DNA of 37,559 bases from Ophiosphaerella korrae (taxonomy: Eukaryota > Ascomycota > Dothideomycetes > Pleosporales > Phaeosphaeriaceae), in NCBI GenBank assembly GCA_028456385.1, contig JALNQF010000381.1, positions 1 through 37,559 of the forward strand. The letters run 5' to 3'. The notes under the pieces were generated by a model. The model was given only the letters and a program-made list of their open reading frames with translations. It did no database searches and had not been told where the DNA came from. Both the position numbers and the translations under genes were made by a program. This document shows positions 13,017 through 22,480 of the stretch, one piece after another (the first letter of the stretch is position 1; the number at the start of each line of letters is the position of its first letter).

Positions 13017-13164
13017 ATAGTTTTTTAGTAAGTTAGTTAATTTCTTTATAAAGTAGAAGGCTTTAGCTTTAGAGCTTTAGCTTTTATACCTTAGTACTAA
13101 ATTTAAAGGTTTTTTTATATTCTATACCTTTATATAATATTTTAAATCGTTTAGTTTAAGTTCT

Positions 13165-13858
13165 TAATTAGAGTAGTAAATAAGTAGAAGTTAGGTTAGA
13201 GTTAAGTTAGTTTATACAAGACCCTATACTCTACTTAACCTTTACTTATACTAAAACAAATTAGTATAGGTAGGAGTTAGAGTTAGATTTAATTAGTATA
13301 GATAGGGATTAGGTTATATAGACTTCGTTACTCTTAGGTAAGAATATAAAAATTTAAAACTATAGTTACTAATAACTATTATACTAGTTAACTATATTAT
13401 ATATATTATAATTTATATATATAGTATTATATAATATCTATTACTTTAAAAATCTTAGAAGAATTTATTTACGCTAGTACTAATTTATATTAACTAGTAA
13501 TAGTTAAGTATACTACTATATAATATAAATTAGTACTAGCGTAGATAAATTCTTCTAGGATTTTTAAAGTAATAGCTATTATATAATACTATATATATAA
13601 ATAATAATATATATAATATAGTTAACTAGTATAATAGTTATTAGTTACTATAGTTTTAAATTTTTATATTCTTACTCCTACTTACCTTAAGGTAACCTAG
13701 TCTATATAACCTAACCTCTACCCGCGCTAATTAAATATAACCCTAACTCCTACTTACGCTAATTTTTTTTAGTATAGGTAAGGGTTAAGTAGAGTATAAG
13801 GTCTTACGTAAACTAACTTAACTTTAACCTAACTTTTACCTATTTACTACCTAAATTA
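13165..13858. repeat. Long inverted repeat (hairpin), arms about 330 bp, 30-nt loop
   Basis: The left arm (13,165-13,491) and right arm (13,522-13,858) are reverse complements over nearly their whole length, separated by a 30-nt loop. Near the loop the pairing is close to perfect (ACGCTAGTACTAATTTATAT on the left, its complement on the right). Further out the arms differ mainly by transitions typical of RIP, plus a few short indels. No coding content. It could be a foldback or MITE-type element, or two LTR ends joined head to head. The flanks lie in RIP-type DNA. Confidence 0.85.
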
Positions 13859-14540
13859 TCTATATAGATAATAGAGTTCTTTTTTTTATACTATATTTTT
13901 ACAATAAATTATTATACTAGCTTTTTAATATAGAAACCTTAGTATTACTACTATATCTTAAAATTAAATATTTTAAAATATAAAACTTAGAACTTTATAC
14001 TTAGAGCTACTTTATATACCTTTAATAATTAAATTTAGCTTAAAATAATTACTTAGGCTAAGGTAGTAGGCTAAAATATAAAATATTACTATTAGTAGAT
14101 TAGTTACTACTAGTTGTATTACTATACAATTTTCTATCTAGATATTAGAAGTATATAGATTATAAGTTAATAAAATAGTTAAGAACTCTATTATATCCTT
14201 ATAATAGGTATATTACTTTTTATAGACTAATTCTACATTTTCTATTCTATTATACTAGTTATTCTACTATAACAAGATATACGTTAGCTATCTATATATA
14301 CTATAGAGCTAGACAAAGTAGTAATATATTAATATAAGTAGTAACGTAAGTAGTAATATATTAGTATAGGCTACTATAGGTATCTATAGACGATTAGTGT
14401 ACTAGTATAGGTAGATAGAGACTAGCAAAGGCAGTAGTAGGTAGTCGTGTTTACTAATATAGTCCTATAGTAGATAGCTAGAACTAAGTATAAATAAATA
14501 AATAAGTTTATAACTTAACAAAGTATAATTAAAGGTGTTC
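13859..14540. other. AT-rich transition toward the gene island
   Basis: RIP-type sequence in which CpA and TpG reappear gradually from about 14,380 (for example GACTAGCAAAGGCAGTAGTAGG). A loosely repeated AAGTAGTAA-ATATTA motif occurs around 14,310-14,365. No gene or element could be recognised. Confidence 0.5.
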
Positions 14541-14828
14541 TAAAGAAGTATTGTACTTAAGTAGATTTGATTTTCGGGAGAAAGAGCTTTAAAGGCGCAA
14601 CTAAGCTATGCCTAATTAATCTATCTGCTAAGTACTGCTAGGACTACCGTTTACTGAATCGAGGCTAGCAAATACGAGAGAAGCTTAGAAAAAGGTCAAA
14701 ATCCAAACTCCTTGGAAGCTCCATAGTCCCTGAAGTAAGAGGAAGCGAGATAGAAGCTTTCAACAACTCTTTTAGGTAATCTCTGTTCATACTGCAAGTA
14801 TTGCTCCTCTCAAACCCCCGAAAGCTTC

Positions 14829-15325
14829 TTAGATAATGCGAAGCTCGCCCTGGATAAAAGCGCCTGGAGCACATCCAGTCGAGAATACAACATCTCCAAT
14901 CGTTTCCGGTTCGAAAGCAGGTGCAGTCTTCACCACCTGGCGATCAAGATCAATCTCCCCAGCAGAACACTTGCCGTTTACACAACAGCCATTATTCGTC
15001 TTCACGGTGATGGTACAGAAGCCAGTGTTCCCGGCATCGTCAATGCCTTTTGCCACATCAGATGTGTAAGACATCGTCCTCTCTTGACAAGCGTTGCCGT
15101 CGCCGAACTCAGCTCTATCGCCAGCAAGAGTTGGATCGCCTCCTCGTACAATGCATGCATTGCCTGAGTTTACACTACAATCATTTCCGTTCGCATCCCA
15201 GCCAACGAGGAGCGCAGTAGTCGAGCTAACGAAGAAGGCAGCGGCGGCAATTGCAATCTTTGAGGCGTGCACTACACTCTCTTAGTATGGATTTTCAAGA
15301 TTAGTCTATCCGGTGTAAACTTACT
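14829..15325 (-). CDS. Small secreted cysteine-rich protein (candidate effector)
   Basis: The only intact gene I can support. The spliced CDS is complement(join(14829..15271,15325)), 147 aa. Residues 1-20 form a signal peptide (Lys5, then an Ala/Ile/Phe-rich core, likely cleaved after Thr-Thr-Ala20). The mature part has eight Cys (32, 40, 62, 86, 96, 97, 102, 134), including a CC pair, and is rich in Gly, Asn and Asp. The even Cys number suggests four disulphides in a secreted protein. I recognise no family. The continuous frame opens with GTG and has TAA four codons upstream, and GTG is not a normal fungal start. Removing the 53-nt intron at 15,272-15,324 joins A (15,325) to TG (15,271-15,270) and creates ATG-CAC-GCC. 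Base composition is normal and no RIP stops occur, unlike all neighbours. Secretion is well supported; a role in host interaction is inferred from size, cysteines and location only. Confidence 0.75.
15272..15324 (-). other. 53-nt intron splitting the start codon
   Basis: On the minus strand the donor is GTAAGT (15,324-15,319), branch-like ACTAAT and ACTAAG lie inside, and the acceptor is GTGTAG ending at 15,272. The length suits filamentous fungi. Splicing joins CTCAATA to TGCACGCC, giving the start codon in phase 1. Confidence 0.7.
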
Positions 15326-15476
15326 ATTGAGTGAGATAGTAGTAGTATAAGAGATCAACTCTTCAAGACGATGAGATAGAAAAGTTGTTTTAGAGTGATA
15401 TTGAGCTGTAGGCTATTAGTTACGATCTCTAGAGTGTTGACAGATAGGGACATACCCTAAGGCCCCAAAGCAAGAA

Positions 15477-15484
15477 TTTAAATA
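15477..15484 (-). promoter_or_regulatory. TATA-like box upstream of the secreted-protein gene
   Basis: TATTTAAA on the minus strand, about 150 bases upstream of the proposed start, followed by a pyrimidine-rich leader (CTCTAAAACAACTTTTCTATC) toward the intron. Position and sequence suit a core promoter, but AT-rich octamers are common, so this is tentative. Confidence 0.3.
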
Positions 15485-15489
15485 GAGCT

Positions 15490-16372
15490 TACTCGTTTGA
15501 AATAGAGTGAAGGTATTGTTGTGTGAATGGTAGAAGTAGAATGGATTGCTGGCTTTTAGAAACCAGTAAGAGATTGCAGAGACCGTTTATATTCAAGAAT
15601 GCTGATTGTATGGGGTCTACTAATGACAATTAATGACACTTGTATCGGGCTCTATGACGAAAGAGGAACCTGTCAAGTTTCATTATTCTTATTTAAAACC
15701 AGCCGAATTCTTAATCCTCGACTTTTTTAAAGGCCAAGGTGAGCTAGGCCCATCTTCGTCTATGCGAGATCTTGCTTCGCCCTTGACGGAGATGAATTTG
15801 CTTCACGGCTGCGGTATCCCTGTTCTACCAAGGAATTAAATGCTCATCCAGGCTGCTTTTATGGCCGACCTTCCATTAGATCTCGAAGCTGTGACCGAAT
15901 GCAACCCTTAGTGATCCAATTAATCCCCATTTCAAAATCCCGACTGAAACCCCATAGTTTCCCCAAATGGCGTTCCCGAAGATCTCCCTGATCCTTTGTT
16001 GCGACAAGCTTACTCATTGAGCATCGGCTTATTTGGGGCAGAGAGAATTATTTCTTCCCGGGGAAGCCGTGATTAAGAGAATGTAGCGTCACCCGTAAGT
16101 TTCTCATCTAGGGTGGTGGTGGCTTGGGTACCCCACTTTCGGAGCCTCCCGCCCCCAACCCCCTGATCTCAAACCAACCCCCTGATCTCAAAAGCTCGCC
16201 TCCATAACTGCGAAGGCATGGTTGTTCCAAGACTTCGGTGACTGAATGCCCGCAACTCTCCGATCCCATGAGACGAACCAGTCGAACCGACAGCCGCCGG
16301 TACCGTAGCTGGGCTGAATGCTGCTCGCCCCACACGAAACACGGGGTATGGGGTCTGGATGTCGACTTTTGA
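15490..16372. other. Normal-composition intergenic DNA without supported gene
   Basis: This part of the island has balanced base composition and retains CpA and TpG. Only short open frames without recognisable domains, introns or signal peptides are present, for example 15,633-15,839 on the plus strand and 16,108-16,335 on the minus strand. I do not call genes here. A 19-bp tandem duplication lies inside it. Confidence 0.5.
16155..16192. repeat. 19-bp perfect tandem duplication
   Basis: CCAACCCCCTGATCTCAAA occurs twice, back to back (16,155-16,173 and 16,174-16,192), in unmutated island DNA. Confidence 0.95.
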
Positions 16373-16550
16373 TACCGTAAAAACTCGTCTCCTTTGTTAA
16401 CTACTAGTAGGGGTTGTGAGCCGCACTAAACTCATTAGAGGCAAAATTGGGTCCAGTTTTATCTTGGAACTGCGGGGACAGCCAATCGATGCTTGCGTAT
16501 GTGCGGCACCCCCTGCTAGTGGTTGACAAAGGAGACGAGTTTTTACGGTA
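16373..16550. mobile_element. MITE, 174 bp with about 40-bp terminal inverted repeats and TA flanks
   Basis: The element 16,375-16,548 starts CCGTAAAAACTCGTCTCC and ends with its reverse complement, flanked by TA on each side (16,373-16,374; 16,549-16,550), the target choice of Tc1/mariner elements. The arms match over about 40 bases. They differ at three CpA to TpA positions in the left arm (GTTAACTACTAGTAG against GTCAACCACTAGCAG), which is the RIP signature. The interior (about 95 bp) has no coding capacity. The next element, starting at about 16,615, shares the terminal layout, so this is probably a non-autonomous derivative of that family. Confidence 0.8.
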
Positions 16551-16817
16551 TGTGTGATGGGTCTTTCATATTGTCTGTCTACAGCGACAATGCTCAGTCG
16601 CACGGTGTTGGATACCCGTAAAAATTTGCCGAGGTGGCCGAACGCTAGCAGGGGCTTGGGCTGGGATTAAACCTAAGCACGCCAATAACAAAACGTGCCA
16701 AGTGAGGGACAATATCAGACCGTCTCACATACGAAACCTGCTGTGACTCTGTCTTAGCGCGTCTGCCCGTGTTAAGTACTGGCTTGAGCCCAATTTACCG
16801 CCTACTCGCTGCACTGG

Positions 16818-16838
16818 CCAAGAGACTGCGTCTCTTGG
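16818..16838. repeat. Perfect hairpin: 9-bp arms, 3-nt loop
   Basis: CCAAGAGAC TGC GTCTCTTGG. It lies 88 bases upstream of the transposase ATG in the 5' region of the DNA transposon. It may simply be part of the transposon's subterminal structure. Confidence 0.8.
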
Positions 16839-16925
16839 CTATAGACAGCTCAACACCAGATGTCAGCTCAACGCTGTTTTTGATTAACTTTTTATCTTAC
16901 ACACGTGTTTTTTTGCTGCGCCGCT

Positions 16926-17737
16926 ATGTCTTCGCGATTTAGTAGTTACAAAGATATTGAGCTTCGTATTAAGCACTGTTTAGCGTCTTTAGACATATTA
17001 AAAAAGCCAAATTTTACACAGTTATTGCGTAATTACAATGTACTAGTTGACTAGTTACAGCGTAAAGCTAGAGGCCTCTACTTGAAAATCTTGCGCCTAG
17101 CAGCAAATAAACGTCTTGACAATGCGTAGGAGGAGACTGTTAGACAATATATTGCTGGCTACGATTAATTAGGTATACTAGTCCTAGCACTATAGCTAGT
17201 AAATACTATCTAGAGTATCCTAGATACTAACGCGCTATTTAGGCGAGTACCTCTACTTAGCGCACGCTTTATCTTATACTAGCTTAAGTATAATCCTAAC
17301 TACTATAGAGTCTACAAGAACTCTTAAGAGCTTGTAAGGCTTATAAGCTTACAGCTTAAAGTATATACTAATTGTCGTAAACTAATTTAAGCTTAGTTTA
17401 GGCTCTTCTAGTAAGCCCTAGAAAACCCTATAGATAGCTAAGATAACTAAGGTTATTAAGCTTAGTTAGCTATATATACTTAGCTCGAGCTAAGATTATA
17501 GATAGTTAATAGATATTTAACTCTCTCTACAACATACTATTTTTACTTATAATACTAATTATTTTATAGAGTTAAAGGTAGTTATACTTATATATACTAT
17601 TTAGCTAGTTAACTACTATAATATAGATAAGATAGGCTTTTAAATTAGTAAAGGAGGTATATAGTAAATTATAACTTTTAATTTTAACTACTAAAATATA
17701 TTATAGCTAAGACCTACTAGTATTAGTTATATAATAT
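16926..17737 (+). pseudogene. Dead transposase, pogo/Fot-like N-terminal half
   Basis: An ATG at 16,926 opens 42 codons (MSSRFSSYKDIELRIKHCLA start) before the first TAG. The same frame continues to about 17,730 with only TAG and TAA breaks, nearly all former Gln codons. The order of segments fits a Psq-type helix-turn-helix followed by a CENP-B-type domain: an LRNYNV region, then ETVRQYIAGYD-LGI around 17,137-17,172, then a segment shaped like the RF-KRHP...WF..F stretch of Fot/pogo transposases. The catalytic DDE part is not visible. The family call rests on this pattern plus TA flanks and terminal repeats; another transposase type remains possible. The first 240 bases are hardly mutated and the rest carry dense RIP changes. 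Confidence 0.5.
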
Positions 17738-18132
17738 GTTATAGGCGTAACAAGAGAAATTAAGATAGAACTAATTAGTCCTAACTTAAGTGCTAACAAA
17801 GTATAGGATAAGTGTTATAGCTATAATAAGAGAAAACTAATTTAAGCTAGTTAGCCCTACTATAGATAACAAAAGCACGTATAACCTATAGGGTAACAAA
17901 CTTAACTAGAAGGCTAACTACAATAGGGACACGTAACGAATTCGCGATTTGCGATCTTAGCAAATACAAAGTACAAAGCTAAGCACGTAATAGATTTACA
18001 ATTCGCAATCTTAGTAAACACGAAGCACAAAGCTAGCTAAGGGACTTAGGTATATAGTTAGTAGCAATGCCTATTACTAAGATAGTATTAGTAATCTAAT
18101 CTCTAACCTAGAACGCTAATATGTAACAGGCT
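17738..18132 (+). repeat. Gypsy LTR (family A), plus orientation, type 2 core, composite start
   Basis: TGTTATAGGCGTAACAAGAG at 17,738 and TGTTATAGCTATAATAAGAG at 17,812 both resemble the family LTR start. Either one LTR is inserted in another or the first 75 bases are duplicated. The core at about 17,935-18,045 is built from GAATTCGCGATTTGCGATCTTAG-like and CAATTCGCAATCTTAG-like repeats. It ends near GTAACA at about 18,128-18,132, where the opposite-strand LTR begins. The distal LTR end seen in relatives is missing. Confidence 0.65.
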
Positions 18133-18569
18133 TACTTAGGGTCGACTTCCTAGTAGCCTTTAGGTTGTTAGTAGATTAAGAGGTAATAACAAAAGCTTGT
18201 GTAGTAATCTACAATAGGCTATAAATAATAGAAGATGTTTTGCAACTATCTTAGTATTGTTGCTTGTAGTTAATAATTAAATTGCTAATACTATCCTAAT
18301 AATACGCATTGTTACAAACTATATACTTATAGTACTTACCTAACTTTATAGCTTTGTAGGTGCTAAGCCTTACAAAGTTATAAAGTCTTATAACTACTAG
18401 CTTTATAGCTTTATAGGTGCTAAGCCTTATAAAGCTATAAAGTTATTACGTGTCTTTATTATAGTTAGTTTCCTAATTAAGTTCCTCGCCTTATAGGTTG
18501 TATATATTATCGTTACTTATAGTAGGGCTAATTAGTTTAAATTAGTTTTCTCTTGTTACTACTATAACA
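18133..18569 (-). repeat. 3' LTR of chromovirus 2 (family A), type 1 core
   Basis: On the minus strand it starts TGTTATAGTAGTAACAAGAG at 18,569. Its inner part matches the solo LTR at 33.3 kb and the 5' LTR at 24.75-25.18 kb, but the core at 18,343-18,442 is of the CTTTATAGCTTTATAGG type, in two copies. The left end is approximate. Confidence 0.7.
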
Positions 18570-19224
18570 CTATTCTCCTCTTTAGGTAGTTTCTTGTTTC
18601 TTTACCCTAGGCCTAAGGTTATTAGTCTAGTTTCTTTGTTTATCTCTAATTCTTTATCGTTCTCTATACCTTGTCGTTCTTAGCGCAACAAAGTGTTACT
18701 CGCTAATTAGGTTACTTAAAATAGTATTAAGATGTTTCCTTGTTCTTATTATAATAGTCTAGGATTAGTTTATCTTATATCCTTAAAGGATAGTAAAGCT
18801 TGTAGTAAGTATATTTATACTAACGTTTAGTATTATTATACTCTTTCTAGTGTTTTGCTTACTAAGTGTAAGTACTTAATTATAACTAGGTCTCTTAGTT
18901 CTAAATTATATAGGGCGAGCTGTTAATAGGGCTTAAGTAAAACTATTGTTATAGCTAGCTAATACTAAGTAAGCTTAGTGTAACCTAATCTCTAAGACTA
19001 CTCGTAAGATAGTAAAACTTTAGGCTTATACTAACTACCTGCGTAAGCTAATAGCTTATAATAACGCTAAGTCGTCTAAATAGTCTTATGCCTTAGAGGC
19101 TAAGATAGACTTTAAGGACGCTGTAGAGGCTACTCTAGCTCCTATTATATTAAGCGTTCCTATCTTTTCTCTACCTATTAGTAATAACGTAGGCTTTCTT
19201 AGTTCGCTATAAGGCGTTCTAAAG

Positions 19225-22200
19225 GGTTTTAACTTTAGAACTCCTCTAGTTTCTTAAAGTAGTTAAAGTTATCTTCTAGTTCCTATGTATCTTCCTATAG
19301 TTATCCTTTCTTATCTATACCTATCTATTTTACTAGGTAGTAGTTCTTGCTATTATAGAACTAGTATACTAGGATTTTCTTAACTTCCTATTCTTTTTAT
19401 TCTCTATATATATCTACTTTGTATACTAGTAGTTCTGCGTTTTATAGTACTATCTTAAGTAGTACTACGTAGAAAGTTAGGTATATCCTTATTTTGTTTA
19501 GTAGCTTTAGTTTAAATATAACTAGTATAATTTCTTTCTTAATTTTGTATAGTCCTATCTTAACGTAGTCTAGTTTTAAACTAGGTTGTTTACTCTTTAC
19601 GTTTTTCCTAACTAACTATACTTTTTCTCTTTTTCTAAATTAGGGTCCCTTTTTATACTTCTTATTATAATACTTAGCTATACGATTATATAGGAATTCT
19701 ACGTCCTATCTTAGTTAATCTTATATGTTCTTAAGTTTGTTAGTAAAGTTTTCTCCTCTTAGAGACTAAGATATCTAGTTTCTTAGTATCTAGTATATAT
19801 TAGGTTTAAATCTATAGTTTATAAAGAAAGGTAATACTCTTGTTACTATACTCTCTACACTATTATATACTAACTATACTATAGGTAGTAGCTATACCTA
19901 ATTGTTCTAGTTATAGTTAAGGTAGTATCTTAAGTATTGCTCTACTATCTAATTTATTTATTCTAATTGTGTATCTATTTGTAAATAATATACTATAGAT
20001 ATTACGTATTATATTCCTAATTGCGCTATTATTATTCCCTATAGTTTTAATGTAAATCTTACATCTCTATCTATAATAATCTTATCTAGTAGTCTATATT
20101 AACTAATTATAGTTCCTAGAACCTAGTATATAGTAACTTCTATCCTACTTTTCTCTTTATATAGTCTAAAGTATAAGTACTTTATAAGTTTATTTACTAT
20201 TATTAGGATTCTATTATACTTAGTTCCTAATATTAGATCTTTAGACTTTAGTAGTTTTGTAATAAAGTCTATTGTAATAACTCCTTATAGTTATTTTAGT
20301 ACTTCTATTAGTTGTAGTATTCTATATAGTATATATCTATTATATTTGTTTCTCTAGTACTCTATATAGTCTCGTAGTACTTCTATTACTAACTATCTTA
20401 CTTTTAGGATATAGTAGTCTTATAGTAACCTATCTAGGGTTTTGTTAATCCCTTAATATCTATATACTAGTAATTTGTAGAATTATTGTATAAATTCTCT
20501 CTAGATCTTTCTTAGAATATATATTCTTCTATAGGCTTATACAAGTCCTTCTTAAATCTCTAGTTTCTTTATTTCTTTAGATACTTCTTACGTTGTTTTC
20601 TAAATCTATTTATCTAGCTCGCTATTCTTTCTTTTAAGTGTTGCGGCTACTTTAGGTGTATTTAGGATTAAATATTCTTCTTTGTTCTATACTAAAACTA
20701 TACCTATAGCGTTTACTTCTTCTTATAAGTTTAGTCTTCTACTAAAGGCGTCTATAAATTAATTATACTTCCCTTTTATATATATAATTTCGAAATTAAA
20801 TATTAATATAAATTCCTACTATCTTATATAGTATTATAATAAATTCTTGTTTATTATAAATCCTATAAAATTCTTATAGTCTATATAGACTTTTGTTTAG
20901 TATTTTACTCCTTGTAGGTATACTCTCTATTACTTAAACACTTTATAGATTGCTAATATTTCTTTGTTATAGATTAGGTAGTTAAGTTCTACTATTTTTA
21001 TTTTCTTAGAGAAGTATTTAACTAAGTATTCTTTTTTAGTCTTTAGGTCTTCCTATATTAGTGCTATTCTATAGACTAAATTAGATACGTCTATTTTTAC
21101 TATTACTAGTAGGTCTAGGTTATATATTCTAATAACTAGGTTTTCTATAAACTTTCTTTTAATTATGTTAAATACTTTATTATATTCCTTTATCTATTTA
21201 AATAGCGTATCTTCCTTATAAGTCTTGTTATTAGTTCTATATCTTTAGTCTATCCTACTATTAACTTTCTATAGAAGTTTACTAGTCTATAAAATTATTG
21301 TACTTCTTTTAGGTTCTTTAGTATTAGCTATTCGCTAATTGTTTTAATCTTTCTTAGATTAATCTTAATTTTTCCTAGTTCTATAATAAATCTAAGGAAG
21401 TCTATTTCCTTTGTATAGAACTCGCATTTTCTTATCTTAAGAAATAATTTATTTTCTACTAGTTTCTCTAGTACTTTGTATATATATTATACGTGTTCTT
21501 CCTCTATTTCTAAGAATATAAGGATATTATCTAGGTATATAAATGTAAATACGTCTAGGTACTCTCTTAGTACTATGTTAATTCTTTCTTAGAAGGCTAC
21601 TAGTGCGTTTATTAATCTAAAAGGTATAACTAGATATTTATATAGTCTATACTACGTTCTAAATACTATTTTCTATTTATTGCCTTCTTTAATTCTAATT
21701 TAGTAGTAGGCGTTCTAGATATCTAGTTTTATAAAGATCTTTGCTTTTTATAGTTTATCTTGTATCTTATCTATATCTAGTAAGGGGTATTAGTTTTTAT
21801 TTATAACTACGTTTGTTTTTCTAAAGTCTACGTAGAGTTATTTTTCTTCTATTTCTTTTTTATCTACAAATATAAGTCTATATACTACTAAAGATTTAGA
21901 TTCTTGTATCTATCCTTTCTTTATTACCTTTTTAATAAAGGCTTGTTTAATTTTAGATTCTTCTTCTATTTTTCTATAGACTAGGCTCTATCTTACGTTC
22001 TTTCTTTCTTCTAGTTCTATTACTAAATCCTATAGCTAATATTCTAGAAGATAGTCTTTAGGCTCTATAAGCTGTTTCTCCTATTTCTTATATTCTTTAG
22101 GGAATTTTCCTTTATAGGTATTTATATTAGCCTTTAACATGTCTATTCTATAGTAATTAATTTTTCCTATTCTCTAATTAATATATAGGTTAGTTATCTA

Positions 22201-22480
22201 TAACTATAGTATACCTAGTATTATATCTTGTTTATTATTAGTTGTTGTTATATCTATAACTATATTCTTAATTGTTATCTCTTCTAGTTCTAGTGTAGAG
22301 GGAACTGTTTTAAACCTAATAGGTTCCTAAAATAGTTTTCTTTTAATCGTTCTTAGTTGTTAGAGGTATTTCTTTATTATATAACGTATCTCCTTTATTT
22401 CTTTAAACTTCTTAGATATAAAGTTCTTTGTAGCTCTACTATTAATTATTAATTATACTTTCTTTCTTTAGTACGTACCT
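19225..22480 (-). pseudogene. Dead chromovirus 2 pol, including integrase and chromodomain
   Basis: Minus strand, read through RIP stops. The protease-to-RT linker lies near 22,130-22,300 (IDITTTNNKQDIILG, then a YIN-RIGKINYYRIDM segment). RT lies about 21,330-21,900, with LYVDFRKTN, a PLLDIDKIQDKL region, AKIFIKLDI-NAYY-IRIKEG and FTFIYLDNILIF (21,526-21,537; ancestral YLDD). RNase H is around 20,700-21,200. Integrase is about 19,700-20,480: ITIDFITKLLKSKDLI, then IIIDRDVRFTL at 20,050-20,080, then a glutamate segment (QLE-IN-ILEQYLR region). The C-terminal chromodomain at about 19,225-19,390 reads KKILVY-FYNSKNYYLVK followed by EDT-EPEDNF. Chromodomains direct integration to H3K9-methylated chromatin in this clade. 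Gln and Trp codons are turned into stops throughout. Confidence 0.85.

Larger units (their letters stand above)
16613..17737 (+). mobile_element. Left end of a Tc1/mariner (pogo/Fot-like) DNA transposon, truncated
   Basis: The left terminal repeat begins after TA at 16,613-16,614 with CCCGTAAAAA. CTAGCAGGGG lies at exactly the same offset (30 bases from CCG) as in the MITE 67 bases upstream. A 5' untranslated region with a perfect hairpin at 16,818-16,838 follows, then the transposase frame. The right terminal repeat is missing; the element is interrupted at about 17,738 by an LTR. Confidence 0.6.

Noticed and set aside
14665..14874. Minus-strand open frame of 69 codons overlapping the end of the secreted-protein gene
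   Set aside because: It lies in another frame over the 3' end and downstream region, with no signal peptide or domain; judged a chance frame.
15270..15272. GTG as the translation start of the secreted protein
   Set aside because: Fungal nuclear genes do not normally start at GTG, and a consensus intron that creates an ATG at the same codon is a better explanation.
14836..15285. Two plus-strand open frames (14,836-15,069 and 15,094-15,285) opposite the secreted-protein gene
   Set aside because: Antisense shadows of the minus-strand coding region with no recognisable features.
15633..15839. Plus-strand open frame of 68 codons
   Set aside because: Short, no domain, no splice or promoter signals that stand out; plausible by chance in normal-composition DNA.
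16108..16603. Two minus-strand open frames (16,108-16,335 and 16,397-16,603)
   Set aside because: The first spans the 19-bp duplication and low-complexity C/G tracts; the second lies largely inside the MITE. Neither shows protein-like features.
16628..16680. tRNA-like start GCCGAGGTGGCCGAA resembling a type II tRNA (Leu/Ser) or a SINE A box
   Set aside because: The rest does not fold as a cloverleaf, and the segment is explained by the transposon terminal region with its CTAGCAGGGG block.
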